Below, in pieces: positions 37,648 to 49,620 of a stretch of DNA of 64,000 bases. Below the pieces are notes generated by a model. That model ran no database searches and was not told where the DNA came from. It worked only from the letters and a program-made list of their open reading frames with translations. Where the stretch lies: the NCBI GenBank assembly GCA_017163975.1, contig JAFFSR010000242.1:2877001-2941000 (forward strand). Direction: 5' to 3'. The first letter of the stretch is position 1; every line of letters begins with the position of its first letter. The position numbers were made by a program, and so were the translations under genes. The stretch is from Anastatus disparis. Lineage: Eukaryota; Arthropoda; Insecta; Hymenoptera; Eupelmidae.

Positions 37648-40285
37648 CTCAATGATTCTTCCCCAACTCACTATAACGTACACATCAATAGAACTAGTGC
37701 AATTGACTTAAGTTTATGTTCAAGCTGCATAGCACATCAAATAGAGTGGGAGGTTAGCAATGAACTTTATGGCAGCGATTACTTCCCGATCTGCATAACA
37801 ATTACATACACCAATCCACCACAAAACGTGCATACACCTAGATAGAAATATCAAAAAGCTAATTGGACAAAATATCAAAATACAATCTCTCAAAAGATAG
37901 AATATCTCCTCAACTACATACAAAAGCACGAAAAAGACAATAGTATAGATATATATCACATAGTAACTACATTCACAAACATACTTATAGAAACTGCCCA
38001 TGAATGCGTACCTAAAACAACAGGCACTATACAGACTAAATATACACCGTGGTGGAATGATTCATGTGAAACTGCAATAAAAGACTCAAAAAAGCATGCA
38101 ACAAATACAAAAAAAACCTACTTATGAAAACAAAATAGAACATCAAAAATTCAAAGCAATAGCCAAAAGAACCATAAAAAATAGCAAACACAATGCCTGG
38201 TTAGAATATTTAAACTCAATCAACCACCAAACGCAAACCAAAGATCTATGGAACAAGATTCAAGCCATTAACAGAAGACATAAACAACTACAGATACCAG
38301 CTTTAATAGAGAACGACACGATCCTAAACAAACCTGAAGACATAGCAAACACCTTAGCCAATAAATTTTCAGAAAACTCCAGTAACAACAACTATGATCA
38401 GACATTTTTAAACTTCAAAATAAGCGAAGAAAAAAACTCCGTCCACATAACACAAAACGAAGATAAATCGGAAAGCCCATTAGACAACGACATCACAATG
38501 GAAGAACTACAACAAACACTCTTAAAAAGTAAAAACACTAGTCCAGGACCAGACTCAATACCAAACATCTTCTTAAAGAACCTACCTACAAACGCCATAG
38601 AATGCCTTCTAGAAATTTACAACATCATATGGAATAACCAAGTTTTCCCTAAAGAGTGGAGAAAGGCCATAGTGGTCCCTGTACCCAAACCAGGAAAAAA
38701 CAAATATGACAAAGATAGTTACAGACCTATAGCCTTAACGTGTTGCTTATGCAAGTGTCTTGAAAAAATAATAAGTAAAAGACTCAAATGGTACTTAGAA
38801 GCAAACAACATCATATGTATGGAACAAAGTGGCTTCAGAGAAAAACACTTCACCACAGACTGTTTAGTTACACTTGAATCTGAAATATGTGAAGCACTAG
38901 CAAGTAATCAACACCTATTAACAGTTTGCCTGGATCTAGAAAAGGCATATGACCTAGTATGGAAAGATAGAATTTTAAAATTATTAAAAAAATACAAAAT
39001 AAACGGCCGAATGTTCCACTTTATAAAAAATTTCCTAAAACATAGGTCTATTGAAGTCAGAGTAGGAAACGAACTATCTAAGTCAGTACTCATTGACAAT
39101 GGTGTACCACAAGGGTCCGTAATAAGTGTAATCTTATTCCTAATAGCAATAAATGATATACGAGACTGCATACAAAAACCGGTCAATTTTACCATATTCG
39201 CAGATGACATAACCCTCTTTATTAATGGAAAAATATTAAAACAAGTGAAATAATTATGCAAAACACCCTACAAAAAATAAATGATTTTTCTGACCAAACT
39301 GGATTTAAATTCTCAAAAAATAAAGCTAAAGCTATTCTATTCAGCAACAAACACAAACCAGAAGAACCCAAACTATATATAAAAAAAAATCCAATTGAAA
39401 TAGTCAAAGAAATAAAAATATTAGGACTGATATTCGACAACAAACTAACATGGAACAACCACATAGTAAATCTAAAAGCACAGTGCATACAAAAAATAAA
39501 CATACTCAAAACACTATCGGCCAAAAACTGGGAAACTAACGGAAACATTATTAAAAACACATATAAAGCCATAATCCAAAGTAAAATGGACTATGGTAGC
39601 ATTGTATAAGGCTCAGCCAAAAAACACATACTTAAAAAACTGGACACAGTCTTAAATACAAGTATGAGAATCGCTACAGGAGCATACATAACCAGCCCAA
39701 TCAATAGTATATTAAGTGAATGCAACATGATACCACTAGAATACATAAGAATCTAAAACACACTCAACTATGGCACAAAAATATTAACGACACCCAAAAA
39801 TCAAGTATATGGAATTTTGACAAAACAAAACAACACAATAGACTATAATCTTAAAAAAATACAAAAAAACCGTTCTACTACAGATTCAGCACCAACGCAA
39901 AAAAATATAAAATATAGGAATACCAAACATATCTAATAGAACAAACTTGTCTGTGCCCCGGATCAAAAAAAACAAGACTTCAACTCATTCATACAGGACC
40001 AACCAGAATCAAGCACCAATGAAACTCGGAGCAATAGCACAAGTGACTATAAAATATAGACAGCAACTTACAAAAATAACAACGCAACCGGAAGTGCAAT
40101 AGTATTACCTAATGGAGAACAAATATTGCATAAATACCCCAAATAGATTAATAACAACAACCTTCAAACAATCAATTTACTTATGGCTATAGAATACGCA
40201 AAAAACAGTAATAAAAACGAAATAATAATTTACACAGACTTAGAAAATATCCATATACTAAGAAATCAAGAAAGCAACAACACCA

Positions 40286-40833
40286 TTGTTGCGCATTTTT
40301 CCCCTTCTCATGGAACCGAACACGTGTTGCCGCCAATTTCTTGCGCGCACCGCCTTTGCGCAAGCTCTCCCCCTCTCTCCGTGGCGTCGGCCGCCACCAT
40401 AAAGGAAGCCGCGCAGTAGGCGCTCCTCTCAGTTGTGCTTCACCCTTTGGGCAGTGCAGTCGTGTATCACCATCTTTCTTCAGTGACAAAGTGTTATAAT
40501 AATTGTGTTTAATTTCGTGTAATAAAATTTACCCTTTTCTTTCAGTTTCAATTCAGTGTTTCTTCCTAACTTATATACTAGTGCGTGCATTGATCATTTT
40601 CCCTTTGTTGTGTATGTTTCTTAGTTTTCTTGTGCAAGTATACCTTGGAAGCGCTTCCAGACCCTTGAAGGCAGGTGTGCCGGCGCTCACCCTACAAGGG
40701 TTCGAGCTCAGTTTGTTGTTGGCCATTCTCTTTGGGTCCTACCTTCACCTCGCGTCTCAGTGTGTTGATCGGCCTCTCAGCTCACCCTTCCTTCAGTGCA
40801 TTCAAGTTTTCTTAATTCTTTCGTTCTAAGCAA
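40286..40833. mobile_element. GC-richer ~550-bp insertion in the LINE, LTR-like
   Basis: The LINE's RNase H-like region is interrupted here by sequence of different composition with CG-rich stretches, an AATAAAA near 40,522 and a TTGCG at both borders that could be a 5-bp duplication. It holds no convincing protein. The size and lack of coding suggest a solo LTR, but TG...CA ends were not established. Confidence 0.4.
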
Positions 40834-41945
40834 ATATTGCGAACAACCATAAAATACAATATCCATAGAGAACTAATAAACACAGAAGGCAAAATTAAAA
40901 TCACCCACTACAAAACCAATTCATCAATAAAACAAGAAACAACAATAGCAGCAAAAAACGCGAGCCAACTAATACACTCAAACATAATAAAAAAAATCAC
41001 GAAGGAAGATCTACAAAAAAAATCAAACTTAATATACTTAAAAAATGGAACAATCAATGGAAAAAAGGAAATAGCTTTATCAATAACATAAGAAACGACA
41101 TCTATGAAAGAAACCCAACCACCAAACTAAATAGGAAAGATCAAGTACTCATCACCAGACTACGCATAGGCCACACCAAACTAATACATCAATCAGTTAT
41201 CAATAAGAATACATCCAACCAATGTGAGAAATGCAATATAAAATATAGTGTTGAACATATCTTAATACAGTGCTTCAAATACAGTGATCTTAGAAAAATA
41301 TTAAAAATAAAAAATAATGTAAAAGAAATATTGAACAATAACAATCAAATTAAGAAAGTTATTAAGTTAATAGACTCAACAGATCTAAAAAATAATATAT
41401 AATGTATAATGTTCAAATTATAAAACAACATATATATGTATCTATTGTAAGCCAATTATTGTAAGTAAATATGTAATTTCAATAAAGTACCTATAGTTGC
41501 TAATACTCTAACCAGGGGGATGCAACTATAAAATTTTAATAAAAAAAAGCTACAAGCGTCCAAAGCAGAAAAATTATATTGGAAATATAAATTGGAAAAT
41601 CTAAATGCAGAAAAATAAAAATGTTTATGTTAAATTCTTTTAAAATTATTTTTTATATAAATATGATCATTTTGACCCTGGTAGGAATGCAAACATAAAA
41701 AATGGTGTGTACTACAATTTATGGCCATTATTAATAGTAATATTTTGTTATGCAAATATTGGCTACTAAAAAGTCAGTTTTTGCTGAATCTGCAGAGCCT
41801 ATATTTTTTATATAATACGTAAAGCATCACATAGATAAAAAATGCTAATTGAAATATGTTGTCTTAAATTTTTATTTTTAGCTAAAAAGTGGGAATTTAA
41901 AGTACCTAGAAATATTTTGATCTAAAAATTCAATACATCTTATGC

Positions 41946-43790
41946 CACTGAAAAACTTTTCGTACGAAAATACTATGATGAAAAGCAAAAAGTGTTTTGG
42001 CACGAACGTATTAATGCTCTAGTTTACGAATGTTCGTAGTTATTCAGCACGAAGATCGTAGTGCATGAGCTGCAGAAAACGGTACAAGTAAAACCCTCTG
42101 ACGCTCGAAGTTAAGGGCTATGAATTTCGTAGAATATATGATTGATACTAATATCATATGTGTATACTTTGAATTTCGTAGCTCAGCACTATGAGCTTCG
42201 TAGTAAAATCACACGAACCTTCAAAACTCGAAAAAAGAGTCGAGTGCGGCTCTCTCACTCCTTCACACAAAAAGCAAATGAGGGGAAAAGATAAAACTCA
42301 CGCTTTATGAGAAAAACTGCCTCGATTGAAATGGCGTTCTTTAATAACATATATATTATTTATATATAGATATAAAATTAAAAATGTATTTTAATATTTT
42401 ACGCAATCTGAGTGTAAAAAAAATTTAAATTAGCATTTTGAAAAGCCAATAATTTAAAGAAATTATTTAATCTATTTGTTAAAATTATTCTAATTATTGT
42501 GTCAGCCAAATTTTGCTAATAATAAAATGTTAAGAAATATTTTTATTGTTAATCTATAGTTCTATTATATTTTTAGCATAATAAATATAACTTAATTTTT
42601 TGTAAATATTTATTTCGTTTGAATGAAATTTAAATTATATTTACATTGAAACTTCTTAACAATACTATTGGTTTTAGTTTTTATATAATAATAATTTGAT
42701 GTAAAGATATATTTGTTATATTCTATTGAAGATAATAGTATATACATGTAAGCAAATATTCTATAACTACATTAATAGTAAATATAATAGAAAATTTTTT
42801 AGTAAAGTTTTGTGTTCCTCAAAATAACGGAATGGAAACTGTTAAAAAATTGTTTAAAAACAGTGACATTAAAAGTTAAAAGTTCTAGAGAATTACTCAA
42901 ATAAGCGATACTGAAAAAATAATTTTATAAAACTAAAAAAATTTCTATTATATTTACTATCAATGTAGTTATAAAATATTTGCTTACATGTATATACTAT
43001 TATCTTCAATAGAATTATAACAAATATATCTTTACATCAAATTATTATTATATAAAAATTAAAACCAATAGCATTGTTAAGAAGTTTCAATGTAAATATA
43101 ATTTAAATTTCGTTCAAACGAAATAAATATTTACAAAAAATTAAGTTATATTTATTATGCTAAAAATATAATAGAACTATAGATTAACAATAAAAATATT
43201 TCTTAACATTTTATTATTAGCAAAATTTGGCTGACACAATAATTAGAATAATTTTAACAAATAGATTAAATAATTTCTTTAAATTATTGGCTTTTCAAAA
43301 TGCTTATTTAAATTTTTTTTACACTTAGATTGCGTAAAATATTAAAATATATTTTTAATTTTATATCTATATATAAATAATATATATGTTATTAAAGAAC
43401 GCCATTTCAATCGAGGCAGTTTTTCTCATAAAGCGTGAGTTTTATCTTTTCCCCTCATATGCTTTTTGTATGAAGGAGTGGGAGAGCCGCACTCGACTCT
43501 CTTTTCGAGTTTTGAATGTTCGTGTGATTTTACTACGAAGCTCATAGTGCTGAGCTACGAAATTCAAAGTATACACATATGATATTAGTATCAATCATAT
43601 ATTCTATGAAATTCATAGCCCTTAACTTCGAGCGTCAAAGGGTTTTACTTGTACCGTTTTCTACAGCTCATGCACTACGATCTTCGTGCTGAATAACTAC
43701 GAACATTCGTAAACTAGAGCATTAATACGTTCGTGCCAAAACACTTTTTGCTTTTCATCATAGTCTTTTCGTACGAAAAGTTTTTCAGTG
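41946..43790. mobile_element. Foldback element with ~850-bp arms and CACTG ends
   Basis: 1,845 bp in which 41,946-42,805 and 42,936-43,790 are inverted copies with few differences, around a ~130-bp spacer. The termini read CACTGAAAAACTTTTCGTAC and its inverse. No protein is encoded. CACTG ends tie it tentatively to EnSpm/CACTA elements. A reliable target duplication was not found. On transcription the whole element would form a long hairpin RNA. Confidence 0.8.
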
Positions 43791-45094
43791 TGAGTAAAAG
43801 AGAACGAAGTGAAGGATTGACTTATAAAAGTAATATAAACCTTATATGTACAAATGAGTATTCTCATTATATTATGCTAATTATCCTAAAACTTTTATTT
43901 TTACTTCAACAGATGTATTGTTATCAGAGAAAGCATGGATAATATTTTTTTTATATAGAGACATCTGGATTTTAAATGAATTGTGATATATTGCAAATAG
44001 CTTGTAGAAGAGATATTTTTAATGAGTGCATTAATCCATCAAAATGCATATCATCAAAAGCAACTGAAAAAAATGGATTATGTAACGTTGAGGGAGAACT
44101 TTTTTCTCATGGTGAGAAAGTATCGTCATCTCCGTTAGGTATTTTAGTAGGTCAATTACTTACATATTTACAAGTGTTTCAAAACCCCTGTTTATTAGTA
44201 GATCGCAATTGTAAATTTGATGCTCCAAGATTGGTTTGAGTAATAAAAGAATGTGGTTTGGAAATTTGTAAACATTATTGCTGGATTTTTAGATACATTT
44301 CCATTATTTAGAAAAAAATATCCAGAAAGAAAATCAAGAAATATATGTACACTCACAACCTTAGCAACTTAAATTCTTTCTCTACCTACAGAAAATGCAC
44401 ATGACACGGATTAAGATGTATTTTTACTAGAAAAACTTGTATGTCACGAATTTACATATGAAGATATTAATAACAATGCTAAAAATTTATCTGAAATTTT
44501 GAATATGCTAACTAAACAAGGAAGTAAATAACGCTTTACAAAGTTTAGAAACAGTGGGCTCATCCATCCCAGCTGGTACGAAGAAAAAATTAGCTGAAAC
44601 AAATATTAATTATAATTACCTGTGTGAAACATTCAAAAACGGAAAAGAAGAACTTATTAAAGTATTGACTCAAAAACATGGAAATTCACAGCTAATCAAT
44701 AGAAAATTGATTCTTAATTGTATAATAGAACATTTTGATAATCAATAAGAATGTTCAATTTGTAATTCTTATTTATTATTAATTATATTGACTCAATTAT
44801 GAGAAATCTAGTAAAAATTTAATAGATATAATTATTCATTTTATATTGTCTATTATTCTCTTATTATAAATTTTGTTGATCTTTCAAAATTAAAGTAATA
44901 TATTAAAGTTCCTTTCTATTAAAATGATTGAACATTTTTTTTAATTACTTAATTTAAAGATAAATTTATTATTAACGTAAGTAGTATAATTTTGAATGTC
45001 AAAAAATAAAAATTTTTTATGAATATTTTGGAAAAATTATTAAGACGATAGTATTTTTCTGTATATAATTTATTTTAACAATACCAAAATCTTA
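43791..45094. other. Non-coding DNA with short open-frame remnants
   Basis: Open pieces at about 43,976-44,239 and 44,554-44,748 have ordinary amino-acid composition but are separated by stops and are not recognised. The last reads KKLAETNINYNYLCETF and ends in IIEHFDNQ. They may be remnants of the same unknown gene as the split fragment at 33,931 and 41,558. The rest is AT-rich. Confidence 0.3.
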
Positions 45095-45223
45095 TCTTAC
45101 TATTATATAAAAGGACAGCGTTTGTTTGAATGTTCTCAATTATCTCAAAAACTACTGAACCGATCGTTTTCAAATTTTAAATTCAAATTCTTTATAATGT
45201 GACGAGTGTCATAGGCTATATAA

Positions 45224-45670
45224 GAGTCAGGCTACCTGAAACGGGCCACTAAAAACCCACCGTACAAATTTAATAGTTTTTTTTGCAAATTGTTAAAGGT
45301 TTATATGTTAAAAATAAAGTCCTAAAGTAATTTTTGAAAATTTTCATTCTTCTAAAAGTTATTAGCAAACTAACCTCTAAGCACTTTTTTTTTTCAAAAC
45401 ACGATTACTCAGAGACTATCAGATAAAAGTTAACGAAATTTTATTTACAAATTCAAAAATAGCTAAAGAATCGAATAGAATATAAATAAATTAAAAAAAT
45501 ATTAATTATTAATAAAAAATTAGTTTTGCAATAAATAAATTGAAATTTATGACACTTCTCGTAGGGCTAGGAAATTTTTTTCTTTAATCATTTATTCCTT
45601 AGACCTTCCTTTACTTATAATCGCAATAAAATTTGGGGGATCTCTATTAGGAAAAGATTTACAAATTTTT
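45224..45670 (+). repeat. Left terminal inverted repeat of the DDE transposon
   Basis: Pairs with 48,237-48,685 in inverse orientation. Differences are scattered substitutions and small indels. Confidence 0.8.
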
Positions 45671-46099
45671 GAATATCACGTAGCGATGATAGACGCGACA
45701 GTGAAAACGGTTTTGTTGCTCGCGGCCGCATTTGAATCGCTTAATAAACAAAAGCTAATCGTTTCTTTTGCAAAATCAAACATGCATTTGTTAATATTCA
45801 TTAATGTTATTGCTATCATCATGACACCACCCCTAAGTGTTGTAATCCATTCCAAAAAAAAATCATAGTTGTTTTCGGAAAAATTTAACTTTTTTATCAA
45901 AAAATCGTGACACAAAGTTCAGTGCTTTATTTGGTTTATTCGTTTGTGCTTCTTGTAGACGACAACTGTATTTAAATAAAAATTCTATTCAATTTGAGGT
46001 TAATAATACAACAAATAAGCAAAATAAAGAGCACGTAGAAGAAGTAAATAATGAAATAGAGGAGTCAGAAAAAGAAGAAAATGATGAAGATTTTGTCTG

Positions 46100-48062
46100 C
46101 AAATTTGTTGATAATAATATCAAAAGACAGAAATTAGCATCTTCATTTGAAGAATGGATTGCAGCTCCTTAATTTGTCGAATGATGATCAGAAGATATTG
46201 CAGAAAACAATTAATGGTAGCAATTTGAATATCTTTAATAAATCTGAAAATTGTACATGGATAAGTAAAGTCAAAGAGGCATTGTCTCACGCATCTACTC
46301 GACATCAAAAAATTGTTCTTTTAATGACATTACCTAATGAATGGTCAATTCGAAAAGCGGCGAAAGTATTTGATGTTAGTAGGCGCATGGTTTCTACTGC
46401 AAAGAAGTTGAATAATGATAAAGGTCATGATGTTCTGCCAGACGTAAGAAAAGGTCGAGCTATGAGTGTAGATCTAGTTGAAAATGTTAATAATTTTTTT
46501 CTTTCGGATGAAGTCAGCCGAGTAATGCCAGGAGTGAAAGATGTCAAGTCAGTTATTGTCAATGGCAAAAGACATCTAGAAACGGTAAGCAATATAAAAA
46601 AAAACAATGATAGTGATTTTTAAACAATCAGAAAGTTGTCAATTTATTTCTATGGTATTTTTTAAAATTAAATTTTTTTTCTGGAGAAATTTATGTAATT
46701 CGATTTTTATATTTTTTATATGTAAAAGCAATATTTCTTTTTAGAAGCGTTTGTTGTTAAGCAATATAAAAGATTTACATGAAGATTTTTTGAGCAAAAA
46801 TCTAAATGAAAAAATTTCATTGGCATCTTTTAAAGCGCTAAGACCTCAACAGTGCATTCCAGTTGGTGCTAAAGGAACGCATAATGTTTGCGTTTGCAAA
46901 ATCCATGGCAACATTCGACTTAAATTTAGAGGAATCAAAGAAGCATTTTCTGGAAAAAAATCTGATTTTAAATTAACTTATAGAGAATTCTTAAATAATA
47001 TATGTTGTTTAAATCCATCTGAAGAATGTTTTCTGGGAAATTGTGAAAAATGTCCTGGTACTCGTCAAATTTTTAAAGATTTGAAAACGTCTTTACAAAA
47101 ATTAAAAATTAAAAAAATTTCTTATAATCAATGGCTTACAACTGATAGGTAATTATATTAACAGATATATTTATATATTTTATGATAATTAGCTTTTTAC
47201 AACCTAATTATTTTTTTAGATGTCAATTACTTCATAAAACTGAGACTGTTAATATTTTTCTTAAAAATCTTGCATCCGATTTACCCGATGTTTTGAAACA
47301 TGATTTCATTGCTCAGACTCAAGCAACGTATTTAGAACAGCTAAAAGAAAAACTTGAAGATGAAGAATTCATTGTAACCTTAGATTTTTCTGAAAATTAT
47401 TCATTTCATGTACAAGATGCTATACAATCGCAACATTGGTGGAAAGACCAAGCTACGTTACATGTATACGTGATTTATTACAAACAGGATAAAGTTATCA
47501 AAAACATTAATTATGTTGTTTTCTCTGAATACGAAAATCACGACGCCACTGGAGTGCATCTGTACAATTCAAAGATGATTGAGTTTTTAAAAGAAAGTTT
47601 TGTGCACAAAAAATTAAAAAAATTTATTATTTTTCGGACGGAGCTGGCTCCCAGTACAAAAATAGATTCAATTTATCAAATTTACTGCATCATGAAAAAG
47701 ATTTCGGAATCAATGCAGAATGGCATTTTTTCGCTACTGCACACGGAAAAGGTGCTTGTGATGGTATCGGTGGATGTGTGAAAAGACATGCATACAGAGC
47801 CAGTTTACAAGATAAGACGATAACTACAACAAAAAAACTGTTTGAATGGGCATCTGATTTCTTCAAAAAAATTAATTTTGAGTTTTGTTCACTAAATGAA
47901 TATAAAAATCATCAGAAAAAATTAGAAAATCGCTTTAGTTCGGCAAAAACAATTGTTGGAACACGTAAATTCCACTGCTATAAGCCATATGACATGGAAA
48001 AATTAGAATGTAAAATTTTTTCAAATTATTTAAAATCTGCTGTAATAAATGTTAAAAAATAA
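46100..48062 (+). pseudogene. DDE-type transposase, superfamily uncertain, frame broken
   Basis: The transposase cuts and rejoins its element's ends. The parts are an N-terminal stretch with SFEEWIAA (about 46,145), then TRHQKIVLLMTLP and a helix-turn-helix-like WSIRKAAKVFDVSRRMVS (to about 46,400), LRPQQCIPVG, a VCVCKIHGN cysteine motif, CFLGNCEKCPG, the first acidic site in TLDFSENYSF (about 47,380) and SQHWWKD. Near 47,630 a one-base shift moves the conserved SDGAGSQYKN to another frame, followed by AEWHFFATAHGKGACDG and VKRHAYRASLQ. A gap between 46,623 and 46,745, and another near 47,150-47,220, may be short introns. I recall the family from many animal genomes but cannot name its superfamily. 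Confidence 0.7.
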
Positions 48063-48236
48063 TTGAACTTTAATTCTAGAATAAATAGTATAGTATTCTA
48101 GGAACAACAGACTTACGATTTATTTAACTTATTTTTCAAAGAAGAAAAGGCGTGATGCATAAGGATCCATACAACGGTAAAGTACTAGAACGTGCGCCGC
48201 CATCTTTGATGCGTTAAACATTCACACCGCAGATTT

Positions 48237-48685
48237 AAAAAATTTGTAAATCTTTTCCTAAAAGAGATCCCCCAAATTTTATTGCAATTATGAATAAGAG
48301 AAAGTCTAAGAAATAAATGATTAAAGAAAAAAAATTTCTTAGCCCTACGAGAAGTGTCATAAATTTTCATTTATTTATTGCATGGCTAATTTTTTATTAA
48401 TAATTAATATTTTTTTCAATCTTTTTATACTCTATTCGATTCTTTAACTATTTTTGAATTTGTAAATAAAATTTCGTTAACTTTTATCTGATAGTTTCTA
48501 ATTAATCGCGTTTCGAAAAAAAAAGTGCTTAGAGGTTAGTTTGCTAAAAACTTTTGGAAAAATGAAAATTTTCAAAAATTACTTCAGGACATTATTTTTA
48601 ACATATAAAACTTTAACAATTTGCAAAAAACAGTATTAATTTTGTATGGTGGGTTTTTAGTGGCCCGTATCAGATAGCCTGACTC
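48237..48685 (-). repeat. Right terminal inverted repeat of the DDE transposon
   Basis: Inverse copy of 45,224-45,670; ends at GCCTGACTC, followed by TAA. Confidence 0.8.
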
Positions 48686-49363
48686 TAAATAATTACTTTT
48701 TCAATCAATAATTGCAATAAAATAATAATAGACCTAGATCTTAACGCGTAGGGAATAGGGACTACTTTTTTTCGGCGTTCTGCGGTCAACATGCTCTATC
48801 CTTGCTACTTTCCTTGGTTGCCTAATAGGTGGCGACCGATTTTGTCTTTCACTTTATTAAACTGGTACGGTAGAAATACTTATACACCTTTGATATTCCG
48901 TAACTTCAACACAATAAATTTTTATTGCATATTCTCTAATCACAGAGTAATATTACCTCGGATTATTTAATGAAATATTTTCCTATTCCATTAGGCAGAA
49001 TAAAAAATTAGACAATTTTTTTTAACTTTAGACAAAATTTTATATCTTATTCGAGGAAATTTTTTATTCCTCAAATATCTATTGGCTTTTATTCAAAATA
49101 CAATTTCTCATAGATTTTTCAAGAAATTTGATGTTTAGAAAACTTAACCATTTTTATACAAATAAATTTTTTTTCAAGTTTTTTAATCATTAATAATATG
49201 AAAAAAAAATTTTTTTCCATTTATTAACACAATCGCAAATAACGTTGATTTTATCATCCTGTAAGAGTACGATTAATAAATAATAGTTCTTGAGATTATA
49301 TTTCTATACCTACCGACTTCTGCCCAACTATTGCGCAGGCGAAGCCGAGACGGGGGATGCTAA

Positions 49364-49620
49364 TTAATAATAATTTTATCTATATACTAGTAAAATTGTA
49401 TTGAACAAAATTGAAACTCTTTAAATATATTAAAATCATATACTAGTTATGTTTATTATATTTGAATCACGCAATATTTACACAAATTGCAGTGCTGCCA
49501 GACTTTCGATTCTAACGTCTATTTTGGTTAATTTTTTTATTTTCGAATCATATCTTTCGAATGATATTTATTAGCAAGCTAAGCCATAATTTTTAAAACA
49601 TATTCAATAAAAAATGAACT
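49364..49620. other. Short AT-rich spacer
   Basis: Nothing recognised between the Helitron end and the second foldback. Confidence 0.5.

Larger units (their letters stand above)
35640..41400 (+). pseudogene. LINE ORF2: endonuclease and reverse transcriptase, broken
   Basis: The endonuclease part starts at about 35,640 (IIQWNINGIKNN, then LCIQEK) and has GDFNSHSQTWGS near 35,995 and LLNDSSPTHYN before the insertion at 36,116. After the insertion the frame resumes with SIELVQLT. The reverse transcriptase spans about 38,096-39,609, with SPGPDSIPN, SYRPIALT, LDLEKAYD, NGVPQGSVIS and the catalytic FADD at 39,198-39,209. A shift follows near 39,250. A relic of an RNase H-like region (IIIYTDLENIHIL) near 40,210 is split by the second insertion. 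The C-terminal RLRIGHTKLIH and CEKC-x-H-C motif lies near 41,155-41,275. Several stops make it inactive. Confidence 0.8.
34028..41546 (+). mobile_element. Jockey-like non-LTR retrotransposon (LINE), full length but decayed
   Basis: 7.5 kb bounded by an 11-bp target duplication, starting CAGTCTTCGACGAGAGCTCG and ending in TTTTAATAAAAAAAA. It has a zinc-knuckle ORF1, then ORF2 with an apurinic endonuclease domain, reverse transcriptase and a C-terminal cysteine-histidine motif, the order expected for the Jockey clade. Two younger insertions sit inside it (36,116-37,647 and about 40,286-40,833). Frameshifts and stops interrupt both ORFs, so it should not be autonomous. Without the insertions the element would be about 5.4 kb. 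Confidence 0.85.
45224..48685 (+). mobile_element. DDE transposon with ~450-bp terminal inverted repeats
   Basis: 3,462 bp. The left arm 45,224-45,670 and the right arm 48,237-48,685 are inverted copies starting GAGTCAGGCTA. TAA flanks both sides (45,221-45,223 and 48,686-48,688), compatible with a 3-bp target duplication. The interior encodes a damaged transposase. The arms are unusually long for a cut-and-paste element of this size. Confidence 0.8.
45095..49363. mobile_element. Probable Helitron, split by a nested DDE transposon
   Basis: The left end TCTTACTATTATATAAAAGG follows an A, and soon after comes AAAACTACTGAACCGATCG, a phrase I associate with insect Helitron 5' regions. The right end, near 49,340-49,363, has GCGAAGCCGAGACGGGGGAT and terminates GCTAA followed by T, fitting the CTRR end and A/T insertion site of Helitrons. 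No Rep-helicase is encoded, so it would be non-autonomous. The DDE transposon occupies 45,224-48,685 inside it. Confidence 0.5.
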
